Below are positions 11,084 to 22,144 of a stretch of DNA of 64,000 nt, in pieces (the first letter of the stretch is position 1; each line of letters starts with the position of its first letter). This DNA comes from Otatea glauca (lineage: Eukaryota > Streptophyta > Magnoliopsida > Poales > Poaceae). The stretch spans positions 124,001 through 188,000 of the forward strand of contig JAYEVK010000061.1 in the NCBI GenBank assembly GCA_036346275.1, given 5' to 3'. The position numbers and the translations under genes are program-made. The notes under the pieces were generated by a model. The model saw nothing but the letters and a program-made list of their open reading frames with translations. It ran no database searches and was not told the DNA's origin.

Positions 11084-12876
11084 TTGTCTTCTAATGTATG
11101 ATTAGAACTTTAGAACCCATGCACTTAATCTGGAATTCAATCCTTACGTCGACCTTGAGGAATGGTAGGATGGCAGAACAAATTTGACAACTCCACAAAC
11201 CCTAACAAACTAATAAACTAGTTTATAGTGTAAATATACAAAATTTACAGTTCCCAAGATCATGTACACTGTACAAATATGTTGAGGATTCAAGATGAAC
11301 TTACCAGCTGGGTTACAGGGGCTCCATGGTGTGTGATTTGGTACTTGAGTGCCATGGATTTACAGCCCTTCAACTGCAGTGTATGTAGTCTGGTGATTCC
11401 TCCACAAACCTTCAAGAGACGAGCTAACGTGGACCAATACCCGCCAGGACCCATGCATCCAAGGGGGGCAGAGAGGAAAACAAGATGTGGGCAACCGCAG
11501 GAGTGGATGAAACCGCTCAATTAGATCCTACAGTCAACAGGTGCAGATTTAGTAGCCAGCGACTGGATCTGATCAGAGGTACAGTAATAATGCCAAACCA
11601 ACAAAAACTATACGAGAAAGTAAAGAGATTAAGAGACCAAGGCCAGACTAATTTTTCCATGTGTCACAACATTGGCATCAAGATTGTCACTATTAGTTGA
11701 GATTTGTAAAATAGCCACATGGCATGAACTAGCAATAGCAGCCTAGCGTATCAGACGTTAAACTGGCATAATGCTTTACAGAAACCAGACCAAAATATAG
11801 AGCCAGCAAACAGTACCAGTGCTGCTCAAGGGTCAAATGGGAAGTAATATTACCCTATTCTGAAATGGTAGTGCTAATTAACACTAGTAGACAAGGTCCA
11901 CATCAATAAAAGAGCATTGTCTTTTAACATGAAAAATCGAGAAAGGATTCAAGACTTATTCTACAAACAAACTTAACTAATGCAGTCTTAGCATTTCTGA
12001 ACACCTATCAAACAAAAAGAGAACGAACTAATGATCTTGTTGCTTTAATCGCTCAGTTAAAAGCATATCTTATAGAATTCGACAGAAAATTCAATTGCAG
12101 ACCGGCACCGTAATTTGGCAGAACAAGGAGAATGTTTCCTGTTCATAAATTTTCGGTACGGTAAATATCTGAGCAACAACTAATCACCCCAAATATGCCT
12201 AGTTAAGCGTAATACACGCATATAGAGGTGAGCATTCGGCCAGCTGTGATGTTCTTAGGATTTTTGCTTTCAAGATTTCCAAAACCAAGAAGCAAAACTC
12301 CAGCCCAGACCATAATATTCCGGATGGTAACCGAATTTTGTACGCTTATGGTTAGGATTTGGGCAGTACAGATTACAGAACGGATCAAGCTGGCCAATCC
12401 GAGACCCCCTAAACACGCTCGCCCGATCAGAGAAGCCGCGGGGAGCGATTAGGGCTGCCGATGCACACAAGGGGGAAGAGAGAGAGAGAGAGACGGGTCA
12501 CTTTCGAGCCGGCAATGGACGGCGGACACGGCGCAGAGCGCCCCGGCGGACGGCGGCTTCACTCCATCTTGGGCATCATCACCGCCGCTTCCCCTTGCTC
12601 TAGGTCAGCTCTTGCTGCTCTGCTCTTCTTCGCTGGTAGCAGGCTGCGTCGGGTTCGTCATCAGCGTTAAGACGGCGGTGCCCCCCTGGTTTTCCGAATC
12701 GTGATACGATGGGCTGGCCCAGGCTAGCCCACGAATCAGATTGGAGAAGAAGAAAAGCGTTGCTCACAGCTTAGTGGGAGACCAATCGCCCGTCGCCGAC
12801 GGGCGGCGGCCTGTCAGAGCAATCGGAAGGTAGAAGAAGCACAGGAGAAAGTCGGCAGTGAGCATACCGGTTCCAT
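11084..12876. other. Intergenic stretch with a GC-rich, GA-repeat island (12456-12690), unassigned
   Basis: From 11084 to 12450 there are only short ORFs without recognisable motifs. One possible minus-strand exon, about 11400-11525, has an acceptor-like CTGTAG and donor-like sequence around it, but matches no family I know. At 12480-12494 there is a GA run followed by a GC-rich block with a plus-strand ATG at 12515 and a hydrophobic stretch. This looks like the 5' end of a gene or a captured fragment, but no complete coding sequence can be built. I assign no function. Confidence 0.3.
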
Positions 12877-13106
12877 TATTTGAAATGGCTGGTACACCGG
12901 TTGAACAGTGGGTGAATTTAGTAGTGGGAAGCACAGTGGGTAAATACATCGATTACTTCGAAAAGTGTGTTGAACTTGTCGAAAGGGATCATTCTTACTT
13001 ACAAGAGAATTACTTGTTGAGTTGTTTTATCGAGGGCTCAAAGAAGAAATCAAGTACAATGTTAGCAGCCATCAACCGAAAGGGTTATGGAAACTTACTA
13101 GTATAG

Positions 13107-14871
13107 TATAGTGCCTGTGCTAACGCTACGACGGCAGTACACCCGCTTATCAATTAAATGAGAAGATAAGTATGAATACAACACTTAATAATAAAAGAGA
13201 AATTTAGAATTTTAAATGAATTTAGAAAGAAAAACGGAACTAAATGGAGGTCGAATGGGCGAAAACGGGCTCCCAAAAGATTTTAAATCAAGAAAGAGAA
13301 AGAAAAAAGAATTTTTTGATTTTAGATTATTTTTTTTGCAGCTTCCACAGAGAGCACGCTGTGCTCTCGGGCTTGGCTTGACTCAAGGGGAGGAAAGATC
13401 GCGATCACGCGTCTCATGGGGAGGAGTCACGGTTGCGATGAATTTCACGGGAAAGATGACGGTGATGGCTTGGGTTACCTCCAAAATCCGCAATCTTTAC
13501 AAGAGGGAGCACTTGGGGATTTACGCAATGCAATGGGGTGGAGGAGAGCTCATGGCTTTTATAGCCCAAACAAGCATATTTATGGAAACCATAATTTGGG
13601 ATCAAATCAGATTGAGAGGAAATTTTGGCAATAGAGCACGAAATTTGGGGAATTAACATCATAGATGAAAAGAGGAGATTTGGTGCGGGATTGATGGAGC
13701 TTTGGAGCTTCTTTCTTGCTTTAATGGAGGGAGGGAAGAGAAGAAGCTTCTCAGTGCGGGTGCTGACTAGAAGAAGCTACAGGTGAGTTGCCTTCATTTT
13801 TTTTAAATATAGAAGGATTTTTTAAAAGATAGCACATTACTTAAAAATTTCTAGAAAAATTCTCAAAAAAACTTTCGATTATTTTGTACTTAATAAAATT
13901 ATTTTCAAAAAAAATTAAATTATAAATTTGCTGAGGCACGGCGGCCGCGAGGTCGCTGACCAGCAACCTCGCCGCGTCGGCAAAGCCACCGATGGCGACC
14001 GTGGAGCCATTGCAGATCTGCGTTCTCACGACCGCGCTGTCCCATCTCCCGGTTTCCTTTTCCCAGCACGTAATGTATGGTCCTTTCCTTTTTCAGAACG
14101 TTTGTTTCCTTTTCCTTGATTTCAAGACGTTTGTTTCCTTTTCCTTGTTGATCTTTGGAGGTGAGGAAGGTGCATTGTGGGCCACAGGATGATTTGAAAA
14201 AAATAGAAAAATAAAATGCGCTCGCCGACCATTTGGATCCGCAAGGAAAAAAGATAAAATTAAGCGATTGCTCGTCATTGCATTGGTTCCGCGAGAAAAA
14301 TTGAAAACAATTAAGCAAAGACTCACAGATCGTTGGTTCCTTAGATAAAAATAAAACAAAATTCAGCGCTCTCCGTATGCTTGAAATTAGGCTTTATGGG
14401 GCTAGATCCGTAAAAAGTCTCGAGAAGGGTCATATTCGTAAAAATACGATCACAATGCCGGGACAATAAAAATTCAAGTTTTGTTTCCTTGCATGCGGAT
14501 CCTCCCTATTTATTTCCTTGTTTGATTCACCCTCCTTCCAAATATGTAGTACGTACAATTTTGGCCAGTAAAAAATTCAAGTCTGGTTTCCTTGCATGCG
14601 GATTCTCCTTATTTATTTCTTTGTTTGATTCGCTCTCCTTCCAAATATGTAGGTGGGGAGTGCATTTGTGGGCCACAGGATGATTAGACACACTAAATAA
14701 TGGCCATCGGATGTGGGTGAGTAAAACTGAGGAAAGATCTGAGACGTTCATTTTGATGAATGCAAGTTTTTGGGGACGTTTTGCTGAGTGCACGAACATT
14801 GGGCCATCTCTAATGAGATGCATTATTTAGGGTGGACGTAGGAAAAATTGCTTAGGTGCATTATAAAAAAG
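13107..14871. mobile_element. 1.76-kb insertion inside the gypsy gag frame
   Basis: Removing this block fuses the two gag halves into a readable frame (LWKLTSI, then DAKLEEKTAGG). A direct repeat AGTATAG occurs at both edges (within 13100-13111 and at 14870-14876), consistent with a target duplication of about 5-7 bp. Bases 13190-13330 share a GCGAAAACGGGC-type motif block with solo LTR B (19660-19800), so part of it may derive from that LTR family. A GC-rich patch at 13930-14060 may be captured host sequence. The edges (ATAGTGCCTGTGC at left, TGCATTATAAAAAA at right) do not fit a class I can name. Confidence 0.6.
14468..14653. repeat. Local duplication of about 82 bp
   Basis: Two copies (about 14468-14549 and 14571-14653) begin AAAAATTCAAG and end CCTTCCAAATATGTAG, about 90% alike, separated by about 21 bp. 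A related GGGCCACAGGATGATT motif occurs near 14180 and again near 14672, so the duplication belongs to a larger rearranged block inside the insertion in gag. Confidence 0.7.
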
Positions 14872-16142
14872 TATAGATGCAAAATTGGAAGAAAAAACAG
14901 CAGGGGGCAAGAAGGGCTAGCCAAACCAGTGGGGGGTCCAAGCAAAAATTATTGACTTCACATAGAACTGTAAATTCGATACCTCCTAAGGTGGATAGAA
15001 AAGAGAACCCGAAAACTAACCCGGCCGTAAGACAGGGAAGATCGTGTTGGCATTGCAAGGAGCCTTGGTCTCCTGGGCACAATCAGTAGTGTCGGGTTAG
15101 GAATGGCTTACACACGTTGTTCATGCAAGGGGAAGAGAGGAATATAGTGGCTGAAGAGGAAGAAGCCTCAGCAGAACCAACTACTGGTTTTGTTACTGTG
15201 CCGGGTAGTCCTGATAATCTGGAGACGGACGACAGCCAAGAACAGCTAATGCAGATCTCGGCATATGCAGCTCATGGTAAAAATGGGCCGGTGACCTTTT
15301 CTTTGGTAATGTGCATCGGAAGCAAGCAAGCTATAGCTCTAGTGGATAGCGGTATCACCAACTCTTTTATGGATTATGGCTTTGCTGTGAAAATGGGTAT
15401 CGTCTTAGCTCAATGCCTTGTCAAAGAGTTACAGTGGCAGGATGGGGTGAGTTAACCTCTGACACTGCAGTGGAGAATGTACCCTACAAAATTCAGAATA
15501 CAATGTTTGTCACCACATTTAAATTGCTAAAATTGGGAAATTATGATGTAATCTTGGGAGCTGACTTGATTTATGAGTACAGTCCTATTGAATTAGACCT
15601 CAAAGAGAAATTGTTAACCATCAACAAAAATGGTCAACCTATCTTTCTGGATTACACTCAACCTTCCAACAACAGTCAGCTTAATGCTAGTCAGTTGAAG
15701 AAAATGACATGCAAGGGTATGAATGGATTACTGATCCAACTGAACTCGGTAGAATCAAGACTTTCAGATGCAATGAAGCAATTAAGTCCTGAGATAGGGG
15801 CAATACTCAATGACTATGCCGATGTGTTTGCTGAGATTGATGGTTTACCGCCTAGAAGGGACTGCGATCATGTTATTCATCTGAAGGCCAGTGCCGAACC
15901 ACCCAATTTGAGACCATACTGGGTTCCTCACCATCAAAAGACATCCCTAGAAGACATAATTAAGGAGATGTTGAAGATAGGAGAAATAAGGCCAAGTAGT
16001 AGCCCTTACTCATCACCTGTGGTTGTGGTCAAGAAGAAAGACGGAGCATGGCGAATGTGCATAGATTTTCGTCAGCTGAATGCACTGGCCATTAAAAATA
16101 AGTTTTCCATGCCGGTGATCGAGGGCTTATTGGATGAGCTAC

Positions 16143-17260
16143 AAGGTATACAAGCTCAACAAGGCGTTGTATGGGCTACGTCAGGCGCTGAGGGCTTGGA
16201 ACATCAAGCTGGACTACACTTTGAAGAACCTCAGATTCACTGAGAGTCCGCTGGAACATGGGCTGTATGCGTGCGGTGACGGTGATGCACGGCTCCTGGT
16301 GGGTGTGTATGTGGATGACCTGATCATTGTCGGCGGAAACAGCAGGGTGATCGAGAGTTTCAAAGCGCAGATGAAGGTAGAATTCAAGATGAGTGACCTC
16401 GGGCCATTGAGTTTCTATTTGGGCATTGAGGTACGTCAAGCTGGAGGCGTGATTTCCCTTAACCAAGCAGCATACGCGTCGCGGATTGTGGAGAAGGCGG
16501 GACTTGTGGGGTGTAACCCATGTGCAACACCCATGGAGCCTCGCATCAAGCTTAGCAAGGAGAGCACGGCACCATCAGTTGAAGCCACCGAGTTCAGAAG
16601 TCTGGTGGGGAGCTTGAGGTACCTGGTGAACAACATGCCAGACCTCGCTTACTCAGTAGGGTATGTAAGCCGTTTCTTGGAGAAGCCCACGGAGGAGCAC
16701 CTTGCAGCTGTGAAACGTATCATCAGGTACGTAGCACGGACAATCCACTACGGCCGCCGCTATGGGAAGGACAGGAACTGGAGACTGCACGGCTACAGTG
16801 ACAGTGACTTGGCCGGCGACATTGACACACGGAAGAGCACATCAGGCGTGATGTTCTTTCTCGGCAAGAGTTTGGTAAGCTGGCAGTCCCAGAAGCAGAG
16901 GGTTGTAGCTCTCTCATCATGTGAGGCAGAATACATTGCAGCAGCCTCAGCAGCATGTCAGGGCATATGGCTTGCCCGACTACTCGGCGACCTCAGGAGC
17001 ATGGCGACTGAAGCTGTCGATCTCAAGGTGGACAACAAGTCTGCCTTGGCCCTCATCAAGAACCGGTCTTCCATGACAGAAGTAAGCATATTCAGACAAG
17101 GTTTCACTTCATTCGAGAGTCAGTGGAAAACAGGGATATCAGGCCGGACTTCATTGGCACCAGAGGGCAACTCGCAGATATCTTGACCAAAGCACTTCCA
17201 CGAGCAAGATTCCAGGAGTTACGAGATCAAATTGGTATGATACCAGTAGAGGCACAAGTT
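16143..17260 (+). pseudogene. Ty1/copia reverse transcriptase and RNase H, 5'-truncated
   Basis: The frame starts mid-domain at YKVYKLNKALYGLRQA and contains the copia RT catalytic box VYVDDLIIVGG (about 16305-16340), SDLGPLSFYLGIEV, then LRYL and DLAYSVGYVSRFLEKPT. The RNase H part shows SDSDLAGDIDTRKSTSG, VSWQSQKQRVVALSSCEAEY and DNKSALALIKN. A one-base loss near 17062 shifts the frame; in the next frame HIQTRFHFIRE, ADILTKAL and GMIPVEAQV follow. Gag, protease, integrase and the first part of RT are absent because the sequence is joined to a gypsy RT at about 16143, in a different frame. A purine-rich tract GGGGGAGA and an LTR follow, so the 3' end is preserved. Confidence 0.9.
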
Positions 17261-17272
17261 TAGGGGGAGATT

Positions 17273-17647
17273 TGTTAGGCAATAAGACTTGTGCTTAGTT
17301 TGTTTTCAGAGTTTGTTTTGATCCTGTGCATGCATGAGCCCAAGGATTGTGTGGTTACCGTGCATGTGGTGTTGGCCGTAGCAAGATTAGCTCGCGGCGT
17401 CCGAGTCTTGCGGCATGAACGGAATGCATGTCGCACGGTCGTGTGGATGGATGCGGACTGGGGTGTGGCGTGAGAAGCGCTCATGTGCATGTAGGTTTGT
17501 TATATATAATAAGTGGAGTAAAAACAGAAAAGGCTGCCGGTTGTTCGCAGCACCAAAATTCCAGGGTTCTAGTTTTGTTTGTTCGGCGTGAGTTTCCTGA
17601 GGACGGTCTCATGTCCTCACTGACGTTCATCGCCTGAATATCTGACA
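17273..17647 (+). mobile_element. 3' LTR of the truncated copia element
   Basis: It begins TGTTAGGCAATAAGAC directly after the polypurine tract GGGGGAGA (17263-17270). A TATATATAATAAG box lies near 17502. The end is most likely TCTGACA at 17647, although no 5' LTR is present to confirm it. Length of about 375 bp is reasonable for a copia LTR. The polypurine tract and the integrase/RNase H order upstream fix the orientation. Confidence 0.65.
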
Positions 17648-18031
17648 TTGATCAAATCAGAAAGCTGGCCATCCAATGGCTAAGTAAATGTAAATAGTAA
17701 TTACCGACAAAATCTTTTGTCGTTCTGCTTGTTTTTCACTGATCTTTCTCTATATTATTGAGACAAATTCAATTACAGTGAATCACTGTAAACAATGGGG
17801 TATAAAACCCAAGTAATCGGGAAAATTAAAAACTAAGAAGTTTCCGCATATCATAGTGTTTTGATTACTTTTAGTTATGGTAGATTCATAGATCTGTTCT
17901 TATCTATGGTGATTTGGTTGTCGGGAGTCTTGTTTTGCTGTGGATTGGTTTGGGGTCCTGACACGGCCGGCGGCGTTCGTCGGATTTAGGGCAAGGAGTG
18001 GAGGAGGTGTGGAGCCGGAGTGACCAGGTCG
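17648..18031. other. Short intergenic spacer between copia LTR and solo LTR B
   Basis: About 380 bp with no ORF or recognised repeat. It includes a small hairpin-like GACAAAATCTTTTGTC near 17705. Together with 20989-21204 it was continuous before solo LTR B inserted. Confidence 0.5.
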
Positions 18032-18036
18032 CTGGG

Positions 18037-20983
18037 TGTCGGGACCCAGATTTGCAAATCCGAAACCCTCTGTGTATACTGCACTAGTCCAGGATCACGC
18101 TAGTGCACACAGTGAAAACATAGATGAAACATCATTCCATACAATGAATTAACTAAGAAGAAGCAAATTATTATTAAATAAAGCAAACGGCCTTATGGTC
18201 AATGTTTACACCATTAAGCCTTAAGAGCCTAAGAAACAAATAACTCTTGCAGCGAAAAAGATAACTTGAGCCATTCGACATGCCACAGGCAATCGTCTGG
18301 GGAACGCCTTCCTAATCCACGTAGTCTTCATAGAATTCCTCCTCATGATACTCATTATCTCCTTCAGCAACTGATCAACAAGGGTATAAGCCGTAAGTAC
18401 AAAAATACTCAGCAAGCCGTAGGGAATTGATGCAATATATTCATGCACGGCTTGACAAAGGATAGCCATATGGTTCATTTGCAGAAAGCAATAACTTGAA
18501 TTGAAATACAATAAATAGATTGAAAGCGTATTTATGAAAAGATAAATAAATAACTGGTAGATCAATGGTAGACAACAAAACAACAGTGAACTCCCCGTTC
18601 ACATCCCAACAATTCCACATTCCACATTTCAAAAAACACTCTATACCCCGTGTGAAATTCCCGAGCTTGTCCATGACCGCGGACGCGGCTATTCGAATAG
18701 TTTTACACTCTACAGAGGTTGTACAACTTTACCCACAAGACATGACCATCTCTTTGTGCAATCGATCTTAACACACTTCCTTTGGTGTGTCGCAGAGATA
18801 TCATGATAAAGTCTTTGCGATGCACTGTCTAAACTCGGTACTGCCCGCTAAGGTTTCGCCCCTTAGGACCCCCTCTTGCGCCTTGTGAATCTACCCGTCC
18901 ATCCCGGAACCCACACCACAAATTGGCAGTACTCAAGACTAGACATTACAAATTAATCAGCTAGGTCTGTCCCATACCAGGCTTGTGGTAGTACGGTTAG
19001 GCCCAGTTCAATGGTGCACAAGATTAAGTCCTTAAGTTGTCTCAGGCAAGACATCCACATCCCAATGTGCTAGAAAGCACCCCCCTTTACTGCACGATCA
19101 CTTACCCGAGGAAAAACAATTCGTTCAACCAAGACTAATGGCAAACCCCGCCATGGTACAACAAATTTTACAACAGTGGCTAACGGCCACGATTCAATAT
19201 CTCATTAAGTCAAGATTAACATTAGTCATATGTGACATGAATCCCTTTGTACTACTAAGCATGTCTAAGCATAGCTACGATAACCCAAATGTTGGTATAA
19301 TGATTATGTCCAACTAGTAATGTCCCAACCTAGGATTAACAATGGATACATGGCATCCCAATAGTTAAGGTGGCATAATGACAACTAGGTACATATCTAC
19401 TCCCATGAAATAAAATTGATACACAAAATAGCATGCAATTGTATAAAGCAATTTACTTTTGCAAACATAGGATCAATATGATCAAAGGTTACGACTTGCC
19501 TTGCTGATCTAGTGTTGAGTCTTGATCTTCAAAGTCTTCGTTCGCTCCCTCGGAATTAGCGTCTACCGGAAAAGAAAGTAACGAAACCAAATAAATACAA
19601 AATAGAGACACAAACAAGCTCAAAACTGAAAATAAATGGCTCTGGAAGATAGATCTTGATTTTAGAAAAATCTAGAAACTTGAATCGCCTCAATCGGAGT
19701 TCGTATGAGCGAGAACGGGCCTCCGAAAGATTAAATTCAGAGAAAATGATGAAAATCAGAAAATCCGAATTTCCTGATTTATTTTTCTATTGGAAAATCG
19801 ATTTATTGCGCAATCGCTGACGTCATCCGGAATTTGATGGACTGGGTCCATGGCTTTGTCCGTTTCACCGTGCACCCGGTGCACGGCTGACGTCGGCGCT
19901 TGCGTCAACATTAGGGCTGAGGTGGCGGCTGACGGCGCGGCCACGCAGACCCTGACGAGGCAGGCCACGCGTCGCGCATCGGCGGCTGCGATTGGATTGG
20001 ACAGCGGAAAATGAGGGCGCGGGCAGCGGCAACGCGGCACGATCAGGGACACCCAAAGGAGATTAGACGGCGGAGCGCGGTCACTGGAGGTCGACGGCGA
20101 AGCGGGCGGCGCTACTCCGCCAGAGCCGAAGGGGATGACACGGCAAGCGGCAGAGGAGGGCCGAGTCGGGCGGAAGACAAAGCGGATCGGAAAGAGGGTC
20201 TCGCGACGCACCCGAAGAGACCGACGACAGTGGCGGAGGAGGACCGGCGGCGGAGATCCAAGCGGAGGAAAGGCTTGGGCACGGCGGCGAACTTCGGCGA
20301 GCGAGAACTCGGCGATGGCGGCGGCTCGGGCAGCGAGAGGTAGGGAAAAAGGGGCGGCGCGAGGAGGGGATCCTCAAGAGGGGTGCGGCAGCGGCTTAAA
20401 TAGCCTAGGGAGGCGTGCGAAGCGCGGTAACCGAGAAAGACGGCGGGACTCCAAGACGGTTAGGGTTATGTTTCCGGCGGCGGGCATGGGCGACGTGTCG
20501 CAATCCGGACCACACACGGGGCGCAGATCCAACGGCTCACACGGAATGGCTACGCGGCCTCGTGAGGTGCGTTGGATCGAGATCGGACGGCGGGCACTCT
20601 AGGTTCATGCGCGGCCGAGTCGGGTTGGGCGAGCAGCCGACGCGGAGTGGGGTGGAGATGGGCACATGGGAAAAACAGCCCGAGGGCTTTTGGAAAAACA
20701 AAAACCTTTTCCAATTAAGAAAAATTCCAAGAATTGAATAAAAGCAAATAAATTCAAATAAATAGAAAATAAATTTAGAAAAATCTCCAAAAATACAGAA
20801 AAATTCTTTGGAGCACAGTGAACTCAACTAAAATTGAAAATCTTTAGTTTGATGAATAGTTTAGTCAATTTAAATCCTTTCATTAATAGAAAATTCAAAT
20901 TAAGCTGGGATTAATTCAAGAAAAATGCAAATGGTTTATTTTTGAATTCAAACATTTCAAAACTCAAATTTTGGGATGTTACA
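18037..20983 (-). mobile_element. Solo LTR, long-LTR family (copy B, 2.95 kb)
   Basis: On the minus strand it starts TGTAACATCCC (20983 leftwards) and ends GGGTCCCGACA (18037), with a perfect 5-bp duplication CTGGG at 18032-18036 and 20984-20988. It shares terminal and internal blocks with copy A, e.g. CACAGAGGGTT near the 3' end and GGCAAGTC followed by GATCATATTGATCCTA. No gag or pol is present. A GC-rich core at 19800-20680 holds long overlapping ORFs on both strands; they lack any protein motif and fit GC-driven chance ORFs in an LTR. Two copies in opposite orientation show that the family was active more than once here. Confidence 0.87.
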
Positions 20984-20988
20984 CTGGG

Positions 20989-21204
20989 GAGCTTCGGCTT
21001 CGTGGCGTTCGTCGACTTTGCAATCTACTCGTGCAGTCGCGCTGCACAAGGAGCCAGGGATCGAACACGTGTCCTCAGCCTGCTGCTGTTTGTGGGCTTT
21101 TTTCTCTTTTTTGAGAGGAGATCGTCGGCTTGCTGGTGGGCCAAGGTGGAACGAGTTGTTCAGCCCAAATGCTTGATGACTGTTACTCAAATGAATATAT
21201 ACTG
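20989..21204. other. Spacer between solo LTR B and the MULE
   Basis: About 215 bp without a gene. It contains a short B-box-like GATCGAACACGTG on the minus strand, but there is no convincing matching A box. It ends in the left copy of the MULE target duplication. Confidence 0.4.
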
Positions 21205-21214
21205 CAGTACTTAC

Positions 21215-21270
21215 GAATTTTTTTTTCTTTAATATTTATTTTTATTCTTTTTTTCAAAACTATACGTCCG
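21215..21270 (+). repeat. MULE left terminal inverted repeat (outer part)
   Basis: Pairs with 29761-29816 in inverted orientation with one mismatch (A versus G at the TATACG/TATGCG position). Further inside, the left and right ends differ by insertions but share a GC-rich block around 21289-21322. Confidence 0.95.
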
Positions 21271-22144
21271 AAAAAAAAATGACAAAAATGCCCCCCCCGT
21301 CGCCCGTGTATGGGGCGATCGCCTATACACAGACGATCGGTCCTCTCACGTCAAGACCCGACGGCGCCACAGTGAGCCCTGTCGCCTCGAGCAGGGGCTT
21401 ATGCAGCCTTTTTTTAGTTTTGTTTTGTAATTACTATATGTTTTTAATATAAACCCGTAACTTTTATTAGGAGTGTCCAAATTAAATGAAACTTGTTTCT
21501 AAATTTAAATTTTGGAATGAAGAATTAGAGTGTAAAATAAAAATCCATGTGTTGTTTGCAGAAATTTTTTTATTTGAGTTGAATGCTAGGCTCTAGCTGT
21601 GGATTGTGAAGGAATTATAATGTGTGTTGATCCATAATTCATGAAATAAATAGAATAAGTTACTACAACCTTATGCACTTCATTTTGCAAAAATATCTAA
21701 ATATGATTGCATTTTGAATAAAAGATGGCTAGTTTAAACCCTTTATAACATTCATTGTTCGAGCGATTAGAGTAATGTTCGAACGACCTCAAAACTTTGA
21801 GAACCAGTTTTGTTGCATTCTTGGGCTTGCATAGGTTACAATTATGTAAAAATATTTAGATGTCACTTTAGGTCGCACTATTTTATTGTTGTCCTAACAT
21901 GCAATCGGTAAAACATGAAAATTGCCGTATCTTTCGCAAACGATGGTAAAACTCGATGAAATCAAATCGATTTAACCAAAATGCTATAACCTATCTCGAT
22001 GGAGAAAATAACATCATTTGGGACAACTGGAGCGAGAGGACATATACGAGCCCTCCGGACAGTGAGCATACTCTTGAAGGTTGGGCCGCACTGTTTATTA
22101 CGACTTAAAACTAAAAGGAGTACCACGAACAGAGAAAACCAAAG

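Larger units (their letters stand above)
12877..16142 (+). pseudogene. Ty3/gypsy gag-pol remnant (gag, zinc knuckle, protease, start of RT)
   Basis: Gag is recognised by VGKYIDYFEKCVEL and HSYLQENYLLSCFIEG, then a frameshift near 13030 into LKEEIKYNVSSHQPKGLWKL. The frame is interrupted at about 13107 and resumes at 14872 (DAKLEEKTAGGKKG). A zinc-knuckle-like CWHCKEPWSPGH lies near 15038-15074. The retroviral-type aspartic protease shows ALVDSGITNSFMD at about 15339-15375 and YDVILGADLIYEY near 15543. The reverse transcriptase starts with RPSSSPYSSPVVVVKKKDG and WRMCIDFRQLNALAIKN and continues to GLLDELQG. It stops there and copia sequence begins, so the catalytic YxDD part, RNase H and integrase are missing. 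Internal stops and frameshifts make it non-functional. Confidence 0.85.

Noticed and set aside
16134..17186. Gypsy-copia fusion protein
   Set aside because: The gypsy and copia parts are in different frames at the junction, so no fused polyprotein is encoded.
20011..20602. Long ORFs on both strands (up to 155 codons) around 20.0-20.6 kb
   Set aside because: They overlap in several frames within a GC-rich part of a solo LTR, contain no motif and have Arg-rich composition expected from GC bias.
20990..21065. SINE at the B-box-like GATCGAACACGTG
   Set aside because: No A box at a suitable distance on the same strand.
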